Origin: Planctomycetota bacterium
GTDB taxonomy: Bacteria > Planctomycetota > Planctomycetia > Pirellulales > Thermoguttaceae
Assembly (NCBI GenBank): GCA_021784975.1
Contig: JAJYGU010000164.1
Location: 1-14,913 of the forward strand
Direction of reading: 5' to 3'
DNA length: 14,913 nt
A program made the position numbers and the translations under genes. A model generated the notes under the pieces. The model ran no database searches. It worked only from the letters and a program-made list of their open reading frames with translations, and was not told the DNA's origin. This document shows positions 6,962 through 12,977 of the stretch, in pieces (positions within the stretch are counted from its first letter, which is position 1; each line of letters starts with the position of its first letter).

Positions 6962-7792
6962 CTACCGCGGCTTTTTCTCTGGTCCGTGTTGGCGCGGCTT
7001 GGCAGGCGCGTGTCCTCGCGAAGACATTGGCTGTTGCGGCGGCTGCGAGTAGCCTGGCACGTAGGGTGCAGGAAAAACGGCGGTCGGCGCCGCGTGCGGC
7101 GGCATTGGCGGGTGCGGGCCGGGGCCGCCGACCTGGTTGCCCGTGCCGCTCACATAGATCTCGATCTTGATGTTCGAGAAGAGCGAGATTTGATTGTGGC
7201 TGCAACAACTGGCCTCATTGTCGGAAATGTTGGCCTTGTTGCCGGACAGCAGCCTCGCCTCGTTGCCCGAAAGCACTTTGGGGTGGTCGCCGGTGAGCAC
7301 TTCCGGTTTGTTTTCGACGAGCAGCTTGGTGTGATTGCCGGAGAGCAACTGGGCCACCAAGTCCGAGAATAGCTTGGGGCTGTTGCCCGAGAGGACCGAG
7401 GTGGCCACTTCGACGGCCGGTTTGCCGATCCGTTTCCAGGCCCCGGTCCGGGCCGCCTCGTGGAGGGCTCTCAGCATCGGCAAGTGCGCCAGAGCAAAGT
7501 CCATCGGCGGAAGCGGATGCCGCGGCCGTGCGGAGGGCGGCACGGCCCGTCGCCCTTCCGGCTTAGCCCGTCGAGCCCTGGACTTGGCCCGGGCCGCTTC
7601 CGGCTTGCCACGTGTCTTGGATTGCGGTGCGGACTTGGCGGCCGGTGGTTTGGCCTTGGCCTGCGGCGAAGCCGGCTTGGCCGCCGGCTTCTTGCTCGAC
7701 GCCGATTGAGCGTGCACGGTGGCGCTGCTCAGCACCAGGGCTAGCGCTACTGCGAGCGGAATGACGGCCAAAAATGCTCGGTGATAACGCAT
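6962..7792 (-). CDS. Exported octapeptide-repeat protein with a basic Ala/Lys/Pro-rich domain
   Basis: The ATG at 7792 is preceded by AAGGAG with about 10 nt spacing; the open frame runs further upstream, but without a comparable start. The 276-residue product has a signal peptide (hydrophobic core near 6-22, cleavage around VHAQ, residue 29). Next comes a very basic low-complexity segment (about 34-92) rich in Lys, Arg, Ala and Pro, like histone-H1/AlgP tails. A short helical region follows (97-120), then about ten imperfect octapeptides of consensus (L/V)LSGNxxK at residues 133-219. Three of the clearest are VLSGNSPK, LLSGNHTK and VLSGNEAR. The repeats end in LFSNIKIEIYVSGTGN, and a Pro-rich tail follows. 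Short leucine/asparagine repeats of this kind could stack into a beta-solenoid, but no fold is proven. I recall related planctomycete proteins of unknown function. A surface or periplasmic structural or binding role is inference. It is divergent from the LRR gene. Confidence 0.75.
   Translation of the reverse strand: MRYHRAFLAVIPLAVALALVLSSATVHAQSASSKKPAAKPASPQAKAKPPAAKSAPQSKTRGKPEAARAKSRARRAKPEGRRAVPPSARPRHPLPPMDFALAHLPMLRALHEAARTGAWKRIGKPAVEVATSVLSGNSPKLFSDLVAQLLSGNHTKLLVENKPEVLTGDHPKVLSGNEARLLSGNKANISDNEASCCSHNQISLFSNIKIEIYVSGTGNQVGGPGPHPPMPPHAAPTAVFPAPYVPGYSQPPQQPMSSRGHAPAKPRQHGPEKKPR
7136..7396 (-). repeat. Degenerate 24-bp tandem repeats encoding octapeptides
   Basis: The coding strand repeats an 8-codon unit about ten times; on the plus strand GTTGCCCGA or GTTGCCGGA recurs at 24-bp intervals. 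The best-conserved units encode LSGN. The register slips by one residue after the seventh unit (ISDNEAS), and the last units diverge. Divergence at the third codon position with conserved amino acids suggests old, selected repeats rather than recent expansion. Confidence 0.65.
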
Positions 7793-7838
7793 GGGAGTCG
7801 CTCCTTTCGTTGGGAACCAGGGGGATACACGGACGCCG

Positions 7839-7867
7839 ATTCTACTGCCGCGGTGCTCCGCCTGCAA
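7839..7867 (-). promoter_or_regulatory. Candidate promoter for the octapeptide-repeat gene
   Basis: On the minus strand TTGCAG (7867-7862) and TAGAAT (7844-7839) are exactly 17 bp apart. The -10 matches consensus at 5 of 6 positions, the -35 only at TTG. Transcription would begin near 7832, giving a leader of about 40 nt that contains the AAGGAG. Confidence 0.3.
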
Positions 7868-7899
7868 CAAGGTCCGTATCGGAGCGGAGGCACTTCGGC

Positions 7900-7905
7900 T
7901 ATAAT
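7900..7905 (+). promoter_or_regulatory. Perfect TATAAT -10 element upstream of the LRR gene
   Basis: TATAAT occurs 51 bp before the ATG at 7957, in the 164-bp divergent region. No good -35 is visible 16-18 bp upstream, so activation by a regulator or chance is possible. A start near 7912 would give a leader of about 45 nt. Confidence 0.35.
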
Positions 7906-7956
7906 CCGTGCTGCATCGGGATGAGGATTGACACCCTCTTTCGCAAGGAGAAAGTG

Positions 7957-8556
7957 ATGAACGGGAAAACGCCTCGGGGCGTGCTGGCCGCCGCGGGCAT
8001 GCTGGCGTCCGTGGCGCTCTTCGGCCGCGCTGCCGAGCCGGCAAGAGACCAACAGGCAGCGATTGCCGCCGTCCAGAAGTTCGGCGGCAAGCTCACCCTT
8101 GAAGTGAGTGCGGTGGACCTGCACGGCGCCAAGGCAACCGATGCCGACCTGGAGAACCTCAAAAGATTCCCCCGACTCCAAAGGCTTGACTTGGGGCAAA
8201 CCAGGGTGACCGACGCCGGACTGCGGCACCTCGCCAGCCTGACCGAGTTGCAAAACTTGTCGCTCAACGGCACCCGCGTGACCGATGATGGAATGATCAG
8301 CCTGCAAGGGTTGACCAGGCTCAGGTCCCTGGATTTGGGTCGGACCAAGGTGACCGAGGATGGCCTGGAGAACCTGCAGACCATTCCCAACCTCGAATCG
8401 CTGGACCTGACGGCCACCCCGGTGACCGACGACGCGATGGAGACCTTTGAGGCCATGACCAACCTTAAAGTGCTCAATCTGCGCGGCACCAAGATGACCG
8501 GGGCACAAGTCCGGGACTTGCGGAAGACATTGCCGAACTGCAAAATCTTGTACTGA
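7957..8556 (+). CDS. Secreted leucine-rich-repeat protein (199 aa)
   Basis: The ATG at 7957 follows AAGGAG (7945-7950) by 6 nt and opens a signal peptide: MNGKTPRGVLAAAGMLASVA, then a cleavage region near GRAAEPA. The open frame extends upstream to 7774 but lacks any start signal there. After a short leader helix (QQAAIAAVQKFGGK) come about four and a half exact 24-residue leucine-rich repeats beginning at residue 74. Their consensus is L-x-x-L-x-L-x-x-T-x-V-T-D-x-G-(L/M)-x-x-L. This is the cysteine-less, RNase-inhibitor-like LRR class common in planctomycetes. Such solenoids usually bind proteins; no catalytic motif is present and no partner can be named. A NYN-LOTUS gene follows 17 nt downstream, so co-transcription is likely although one product is exported and the other cytoplasmic. 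Confidence 0.8.
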   Translation: MNGKTPRGVLAAAGMLASVALFGRAAEPARDQQAAIAAVQKFGGKLTLEVSAVDLHGAKATDADLENLKRFPRLQRLDLGQTRVTDAGLRHLASLTELQNLSLNGTRVTDDGMISLQGLTRLRSLDLGRTKVTEDGLENLQTIPNLESLDLTATPVTDDAMETFEAMTNLKVLNLRGTKMTGAQVRDLRKTLPNCKILY

Positions 8557-8573
8557 AAGGATGGCAGACCCTG

Positions 8574-9332
8574 ATGTCCGAAGAGCCCCTGATTGCCGTC
8601 TTTGTGGATTTCGAGAACCTGGCCATCGGCGTTCGGGATATGAAGGCCGGAAGGTTCCAGATCGAGCTGGTTCTCAAACGCCTGCTGGAGAAGGGCCGCA
8701 TCGTCTATAAGCGGGCCTACTGCGATTGGAGCAATTACGAGGATTCGGTGCGGGAGTTCCACGCCCAGGGGGTCGAGATGATCGACATCCCGCAGAGCAA
8801 AATGAGCGGCAAAAATAGCGCCGACATCCACATGGTGGTCGACGCCCTTGACCTGTGCCACGCGAAGCAGCACATCGACACCTTCGCTTTGTTGTCCGGT
8901 GACAGCGACTTCTCGCCGCTGGTCTCCAAGCTCAAGGAAAACAACCGGCGAGTGATCGGCTGCGGCGTGAAGAGCTCCACCTCGGACCTGTTGATTTCCA
9001 ACTGCGACGAGTTCCTCTACTACGACGACCTGGTTCGCAAAGCCCACAAGGCCCCCAGGGCAGTCAAGAAGGACAGCACCGAGGCAGGCAAGAGGCAGGA
9101 GGCCGTCGATCGGGTGGTCGAAGTCGTACATTCCGTGGAGCAAGACTACGATCCGCTCTGGGGCTCGACGCTCAAACAGGCGATTCGCCGCGTCTATCCC
9201 GGCTTCAACGAGGGCTACTACGGCTACGGCAGCTTCTCCGACCTGCTGGAAGACATCCAGGCCAAGGGGCTGATCGAGCTGGAGTACGACGAGAGCCGCG
9301 GCAACTACAAGGTGCGGCCCCGCAAACGCTGA
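8574..9332 (+). CDS. NYN domain (LabA/DUF88-type) putative ribonuclease with C-terminal OST-HTH/LOTUS domain
   Basis: The N-terminal half (about 5-150) is a PIN-like NYN domain. It shows FVDFENLAIG with Asp12, the SADIHMVVDALD segment with Asp84, and LLSGDSDFSPLV with Asp110 and Asp112. These acidic residues are the expected metal-binding active site of LabA/NYN nucleases. After a charged linker (155-175) the C-terminus (about 176-250) resembles an OST-HTH/LOTUS winged-helix RNA-binding module: GSTLKQAIRRVYPGFNEGYYG, then SFSDLLEDIQAKGLIELE. This pairing is known in bacterial LabA-like proteins and is expected to cut or bind structured RNA. The target is unknown. The start is the ATG at 8574; an AAAGGA lies rather far upstream (about 13 nt). 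It follows the LRR gene by 17 nt, suggesting one transcript. No membrane segment is present, so it is cytoplasmic. Confidence 0.88.
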   Translation: MSEEPLIAVFVDFENLAIGVRDMKAGRFQIELVLKRLLEKGRIVYKRAYCDWSNYEDSVREFHAQGVEMIDIPQSKMSGKNSADIHMVVDALDLCHAKQHIDTFALLSGDSDFSPLVSKLKENNRRVIGCGVKSSTSDLLISNCDEFLYYDDLVRKAHKAPRAVKKDSTEAGKRQEAVDRVVEVVHSVEQDYDPLWGSTLKQAIRRVYPGFNEGYYGYGSFSDLLEDIQAKGLIELEYDESRGNYKVRPRKR

Positions 9333-9346
9333 ACAGGAAGTGGCAC

Positions 9347-9417
9347 GGCCATCTTGGCCCTGTTGGTACACAGGCTGGAAGCCTGTGCTACGGGGCGCTA
9401 ATTCTCGCTTTTTAGCG
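9347..9417. repeat. Cluster of three small hairpins (planctomycete-type intergenic repeats)
   Basis: Three stems follow one another just after the NYN gene: GGCCA/TGGCC (9347-9351 with 9355-9359, loop TCT), CACAGGC/GCCTGTG (9369-9375 with 9381-9387, loop TGGAA), and CGCTAA/TTAGCG (9396-9401 with 9412-9417). The CACAGGCTGGAAGCCTGTG unit is one I recall as highly repeated in planctomycete genomes. The cluster may also end the upstream transcript. Confidence 0.55.
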
Positions 9418-9611
9418 GCATCGAAGTTGCATGAGTGCAACTCGCTCCGGCCGGCGGCCACGGCCGGGCAGGCCCGCGATCCGTGCCGAAACGCGCCCTG
9501 GGCTTGGATTGCCGGCCGTGCGGCGTCGCCGAAGACGGATTTTGTGGGCAGGGCGGCCCGAAGACCTTCGCCGGCGACTGCAAAAACGTAACAGGCACAA
9601 CCGCGTGGGTG
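9418..9611. other. Intergenic DNA with no supportable gene
   Basis: The stretch between the hairpin cluster and the ZraP-like gene has open frames on both strands, but none has a ribosome-binding site or recognisable family. It is rich in GGCC/CCGG steps. No canonical sigma54 site (GG, 10 bp, GC within TGGCAC-N5-TTGC) was found despite the sigma54 activator encoded downstream. Confidence 0.5.
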
Positions 9612-9624
9612 TGCAAAACTTGCA
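9612..9624. promoter_or_regulatory. Small palindrome upstream of the ZraP-like gene, possible operator
   Basis: TGCAA-AAC-TTGCA is a perfect 5-3-5 inverted repeat 36 bp before the ATG at 9661. A further CTGCAA lies at 9578-9583. Its position in the leader of the three-gene sensing cluster makes a regulator site plausible, but the palindrome is short enough to be chance. Confidence 0.25.
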
Positions 9625-9660
9625 GGGCGCGACCGCGAGAATTGGAAGTAGGAGTTGACC

Positions 9661-10203
9661 ATGAGACAGCTACTGACTATGGTGACGATGGCCGTCCTGT
9701 GCGGCGGCCTGGTTTCCTTCGGCATCGCCGAGGAGAAGACGGCGACGACCTCGCCCGACAGCAAGACGGCGGCCCGCGCCGCCGCCGAAAGTGCCGCCTT
9801 GCGTGCCGACTACCACCGCACGCTGGCGGCCCTGATCGAGGCCCAGTCGGCTGAAAAGCCTGACCAGGCCAAGGTGGACCAACTGGCCAAGAAGCTCCAG
9901 CAGATCCGCGCAAAGCTGCTGGCGCAAAATGCGGCCGCGGCGGGCAATGTGCCTGCCGGTTGGGGATGTCCTTGGGGCGGCCCCGGGCTGGGATTTGGCC
10001 GCGGACCGGGATGGGGCGGCCGCGGTCGGGGCGCCGGCTTCGGACCGGCTGGCGGTCGCGGTTTTGGCGGCGGGGGTGGATTCGGCCAGGGCTTCGGCCC
10101 CGGCGCCGGTCGCGGACTCGCCCCGGGCGGTCCCGCCTTCCTCGACCAGGACAACGACGGCATCTGCGACTACTATGAGTTGAGGCACGGGATGCACCAC
10201 TAG
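9661..10203 (+). CDS. ZraP-like periplasmic protein with Gly-rich tail and Ca-binding-like end
   Basis: The ATG follows GTAGGAG with about 7 nt spacing. The 180-residue product has a signal peptide (about 1-22). A helical region (38-92) has the ZraP/CpxP-family pattern: ALRADYHRTLAALIEAQ, then KPDQAKVDQLAKKLQQIRAK, then NVPAGWGCPWGG. E. coli ZraP has the same order: paired helices with a proline/aspartate turn, then an A/G-rich stretch before a glycine-rich tail. Here the tail (about 100-158) is rich in Gly, Phe, Arg and Trp rather than His and Met. The protein ends DQDNDGICDYYELRHGMHH, a thrombospondin-3/EF-hand-like acidic loop plus a His cluster. ZraP is a zinc-binding periplasmic chaperone and repressor of its two-component system. 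A similar accessory role is inferred from the kinase 8 nt downstream; the ligand is unknown. Confidence 0.7.
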   Translation: MRQLLTMVTMAVLCGGLVSFGIAEEKTATTSPDSKTAARAAAESAALRADYHRTLAALIEAQSAEKPDQAKVDQLAKKLQQIRAKLLAQNAAAAGNVPAGWGCPWGGPGLGFGRGPGWGGRGRGAGFGPAGGRGFGGGGGFGQGFGPGAGRGLAPGGPAFLDQDNDGICDYYELRHGMHH

Positions 10204-10211
10204 AGCCAAGC

Positions 10212-11603
10212 ATGAAGTGGCAACCCTGGATGGCTTCAAGCGGACTCCTCCTGGCGCTGGCCGCCTTGGCGGCATGGCAATGGGACGAGTATGGCCACGA
10301 ATGTGACCTGGCCCGCGAGACCGTCTCCAGCACGGCTGACTCGGTGATGAATGCCCTGGTCGGCGGCGTCCGTTCGCACCGCCGACTGGGGCAGTTCTTT
10401 GCCGAGAACATCCAGGGCGTGCTGGATGGCCTGGTCCACTCGAAGGACGTGCGGGCAGCCGCCCTGATTTCGGAGGACGGCAAGACGGTGCTGGCGGCGG
10501 GGGCAACCACGCTGGTTCATCTCCAGCCGCCCCTGGTGTCCGGCCAGAACTGGCAGCCCAACGGCTTTCGGCTCATCAAGACATTCCGTCTGCCGTCGGA
10601 AACCCCCGGGCCGGGCGGAGGACGCGGCGGCGGCTTTGGCGGCGGACGTGGCTGGGGCGGACGCTGGCAATCGCGAGACGATGCCACCTCCAAATCCTTT
10701 GCGCCGGGCAAGACGGTGGCCGCCGTGCTGGTAGTCGACCGCCAACGTGCCGACTTGGCCTGCCGCCGGGCGGCCTGGCTGCGGGGTTCGATCGTCGCCG
10801 CCGGCTCGTTGGTTGTGCTCTGCGTGGCCTTGGCGTGGCGGGCCAGCGTGCGATTGGCCGAGGCGCATGGGCGGGAGCGGTCCATGGCCCTCGAAGCCCG
10901 TCATTTCCGCGACCTCAGCCAGGCGGCCGCCGGGCTGGCCCACGAGACCCGCAACCCCCTGGGGTTGATTCGCGGCTGGACGCAACGACTGGCCGATGCC
11001 GGTCCCGGCTTACCCGATGGCCGACAACAAGTCCAGGCCATCATTGAGGAGTGCGACCGACTTACGGCCCGGATCAACCAGTTTCTTGCCTTTGCGCGGC
11101 CGAGCGAACCCAAGCTGGAGCGGTTTGACCCTGCCGAGGTAGCCGCCGAGTTGACGGTGCTGTTGGATCCCGACCTGAGCTCCAAGCGAGTGAGCCTGTG
11201 CTGCACGGTCGGTCTACGGGGACTGGGGGGACTGTCCCCTTCCGGTCCCTCTGCGGCCGTAAGCCGCACGACCATTGTTGGCGATCGGGAACTATTCCGC
11301 CAGGCGCTGTTCAACCTGTTGCAGAACGCGGTTCAGGCCAGCCCCGAGGGCGGCGCCGTCGAAGTCGCCCTCACGCGGACCGTGCATGGCACAACGAGGG
11401 TCGAAGTGGCCGATCGTGGATCGGGCGTCCCTGCCGACGCGATCGATAAACTGTTCACCCCGTATTTCACCACCCGCACCAACGGCACCGGGCTGGGGTT
11501 GGCGATCGTCCGCCGCATCGCCGCCGCTCACGGCTGGGAGGTTGGCTACACGCCTGGTGTCGGCGGCGGGGCGATTTTCTGGCTGGACGGCATCCATGGT
11601 TGA
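10212..11603 (+). CDS. ZraS-like membrane sensor histidine kinase
   Basis: The 463-residue protein has a membrane helix at about 8-22, an extracytoplasmic sensor domain (23-186) and a second helix (about 191-209). A HisKA domain carries AGLAHETRNPLGLIRG (phosphoacceptor His244), and an HATPase domain carries the N-box NLLQNAVQA, G1 DRGSGVP (401-407), F-box LFTPYFTT and G2 GTGLGLAIV. The order and layout match ZraS/HydH/AtoS-type kinases. The sensor contains an unusual insert (about 132-152; GPGGGRGGGFGGGRGWGGR) resembling the tail of the upstream ZraP-like protein. Residues about 335-346 are encoded by a REP-like palindrome, between the core strands and the N-box. The gene starts 8 nt after the ZraP-like stop with only a weak ribosome-binding site, and its end overlaps the response-regulator start by 8 nt, so translation is probably coupled. 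Confidence 0.9.
   Translation: MKWQPWMASSGLLLALAALAAWQWDEYGHECDLARETVSSTADSVMNALVGGVRSHRRLGQFFAENIQGVLDGLVHSKDVRAAALISEDGKTVLAAGATTLVHLQPPLVSGQNWQPNGFRLIKTFRLPSETPGPGGGRGGGFGGGRGWGGRWQSRDDATSKSFAPGKTVAAVLVVDRQRADLACRRAAWLRGSIVAAGSLVVLCVALAWRASVRLAEAHGRERSMALEARHFRDLSQAAAGLAHETRNPLGLIRGWTQRLADAGPGLPDGRQQVQAIIEECDRLTARINQFLAFARPSEPKLERFDPAEVAAELTVLLDPDLSSKRVSLCCTVGLRGLGGLSPSGPSAAVSRTTIVGDRELFRQALFNLLQNAVQASPEGGAVEVALTRTVHGTTRVEVADRGSGVPADAIDKLFTPYFTTRTNGTGLGLAIVRRIAAAHGWEVGYTPGVGGGAIFWLDGIHG
11218..11250. repeat. REP-like nested palindrome inside the kinase gene
   Basis: GGGGACTGTCCCC (11227-11239) is a 6-1-6 palindrome enclosed by an outer stem, GGGACTGG (11219-11226) with CCGGTCCC (11242-11249), perfect if one G-U pair is allowed. 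The core is nearly identical to GGGGACTGTTCCC at 4775-4787. It encodes a Gly/Leu/Pro/Ser stretch that keeps the kinase frame open. Confidence 0.55.
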
Positions 11604-12912
11604 AGACAGTCGCATCGTCCTGGTAGTCGATGATGAAGCCGACCAGCGCCGCTTGCTGGGCGGCTTCATCGAGTCGCTGGGCTTCCGCGTCGAAGAGGCC
11701 GCCTCGGCTGAGGCGGCCCTGGACATGATCCGTGGCCGCCTGCCCGATATGGTGCTGTTGGACGTGCGACTGCCCGGCATGAGCGGCATCGAGGCCCTGG
11801 CGGAAATTCGCCGGATGACCGATAAGCTGCCGGTGCTGTTGATCACCGCCTTTGGCGACCTCCGCCAAGCGGTAGCGGCCATGAAGGGCGGGGCCGACGA
11901 TTACCTGGCCAAGCCGGTGGATCTCGACGAATTGGAGGCCGCCATCTCCGACGCCATCGGCAGGACCGAGAAGCCCAAAGGCGACCGGCCCGTCCGCGAG
12001 CTGCCCGAGTGGTTCGTCTGCGAGAGCGCGGCCATGCGGCGGCTGGTGGAAACGGCCGCGGTGGTGGCGCCGTCGGCTGCCCCGGTGCTGATCCTGGGCG
12101 AGAGCGGGAGCGGCAAGGAAGTGGTTGCCCGAATGATTCACCAGTGGAGCCCTCGTGCCGCCGGGCCCTTGGTAGCGGCCAACTGCGCCGGCCTGCCGGA
12201 GGCCCTGATCGAAAGCGAATTGTTCGGTCACACCAAAGGGGCCTTCACCGGAGCCGCGCAGGCGCGGGAAGGATATTTCCGCGCCGCCCACGGCGGCACG
12301 CTCTTTTTGGACGAGATTGGCGAACTGCCGCTCCACCTGCAACCCAAGTTGCTGCGGGCGCTCGAAGCGGGCGAGATCACGCCGGTCGGTAGCGATACGC
12401 CGGTCCGGGTCGATGCCCGGCTCATCGCGGCCACCAATCGCGACTTGAGCCGAGAGGTGCAGGAAGGGCGATTCCGCGATGACCTCTATTACCGCATCAA
12501 CGTGGTCGAGTTGCTGGTGCCGCCGCTAGTGGAGCGGCAAGACGACATCGTGCCCTTGGCGCGGCGGTTCGCCCTGGAGTTTGCCGGCGGCCCGGTGCGG
12601 CTCTCTCCGCAGGCCATCCAGTGCCTGCTGGCCTATCGGTGGCCCGGCAATGTTCGGCAGTTGCGCAACGCGATTCAACGATCCTGCTTGCTCTGTCGGG
12701 GCGACGTGGTCTTGCCGGAGCACCTGCCGCCCAACGTCGCCGCGTTGGCCAGCGCCCCTACGGCAGCCACTGCCGGTCGGCTCTCGCAAGTCGAACGGGC
12801 GGCGATCCTGGCCACCCTCGAAGAATGCCAGGGCAATCGCACCCAGGCCGCCAAGAAACTCGGGATCAGCCGCCGCGCCCTGATCTACAAGCTCCATGCC
12901 ATCGACACTTGA
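11596..12912 (+). CDS. NtrC/ZraR-family sigma54-dependent response regulator
   Basis: The 438-residue protein has three domains. The receiver (about 6-120) carries Asp12/Asp13, phosphoacceptor Asp56 in LLDVRLPGMSG, and Lys106. The AAA+ activator domain (about 140-372) carries Walker A GESGSGKE (168-175), the sigma54-contacting GAFTGA (215-220), Walker B GGTLFLDEIGELP, and RFRDDLYYRINV. The Fis-type helix-turn-helix lies at the C-terminus (GNRTQAAKKLGISRRALIYK). Phosphorylated by the partner kinase, it should drive open-complex formation at sigma54 promoters. The ATG at 11596 overlaps the kinase stop by 8 nt (ATGGTTGA), typical of coupled pairs. The longer open frame upstream is only a shadow of the kinase. 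By analogy with ZraR it may regulate its own cluster, but no sigma54 site was found upstream of 9661. Confidence 0.93.
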   Translation: MVEDSRIVLVVDDEADQRRLLGGFIESLGFRVEEAASAEAALDMIRGRLPDMVLLDVRLPGMSGIEALAEIRRMTDKLPVLLITAFGDLRQAVAAMKGGADDYLAKPVDLDELEAAISDAIGRTEKPKGDRPVRELPEWFVCESAAMRRLVETAAVVAPSAAPVLILGESGSGKEVVARMIHQWSPRAAGPLVAANCAGLPEALIESELFGHTKGAFTGAAQAREGYFRAAHGGTLFLDEIGELPLHLQPKLLRALEAGEITPVGSDTPVRVDARLIAATNRDLSREVQEGRFRDDLYYRINVVELLVPPLVERQDDIVPLARRFALEFAGGPVRLSPQAIQCLLAYRWPGNVRQLRNAIQRSCLLCRGDVVLPEHLPPNVAALASAPTAATAGRLSQVERAAILATLEECQGNRTQAAKKLGISRRALIYKLHAIDT

Positions 12913-12977
12913 CGACCCACCGGCGATTTGTTACAGATAGCGGCAGTTCATCCCCACCCTCAACCCAGGAGAATTCG

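Noticed and set aside
7136..7396. Possible CRISPR-like repeat because of 24-bp periodicity
   Set aside because: The periodicity follows codons of a real protein repeat, units are contiguous without spacers, and no cas genes are present.
7793..8044. N-terminal extension of the octapeptide-repeat protein
   Set aside because: The extension is Arg/Pro/Ser-rich, covers the divergent promoter region and overlaps the LRR start; the ATG at 7792 has a Shine-Dalgarno and a proper signal peptide.
9341..9358. TGGCACG followed by TTGGC, resembling a sigma54 promoter upstream of the ZraP-like gene
   Set aside because: The GG to GC spacing is two bases too long for the strict GG-N10-GC rule, and the segment belongs to a common repeat hairpin. 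It is also about 300 bp from the gene.
9435..9660. Cysteine-containing frame (CGVAEDGFCGQGG and AWVCKTC) upstream of the ZraP-like gene
   Set aside because: It has no ribosome-binding site, no known family and runs out of frame into the real gene; the cysteine spacing is not a recognised motif.
7899..9764. 621-codon open frame on the minus strand
   Set aside because: It lies opposite two convincing plus-strand genes (LRR and NYN-LOTUS), has no recognisable domains and spans non-coding repeats; it is a GC-rich antisense artefact.
11275..11595. Longer response regulator starting inside the kinase gene
   Set aside because: Codons before 11596 are an out-of-frame reading of the kinase ATPase domain; the receiver begins right after the ATG at 11596.
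12621..12977. Fusion-like extension upstream of fhs
   Set aside because: It is a shadow of the response-regulator gene; the ATG at 12978 has a good ribosome-binding site and matches the family N-terminus.
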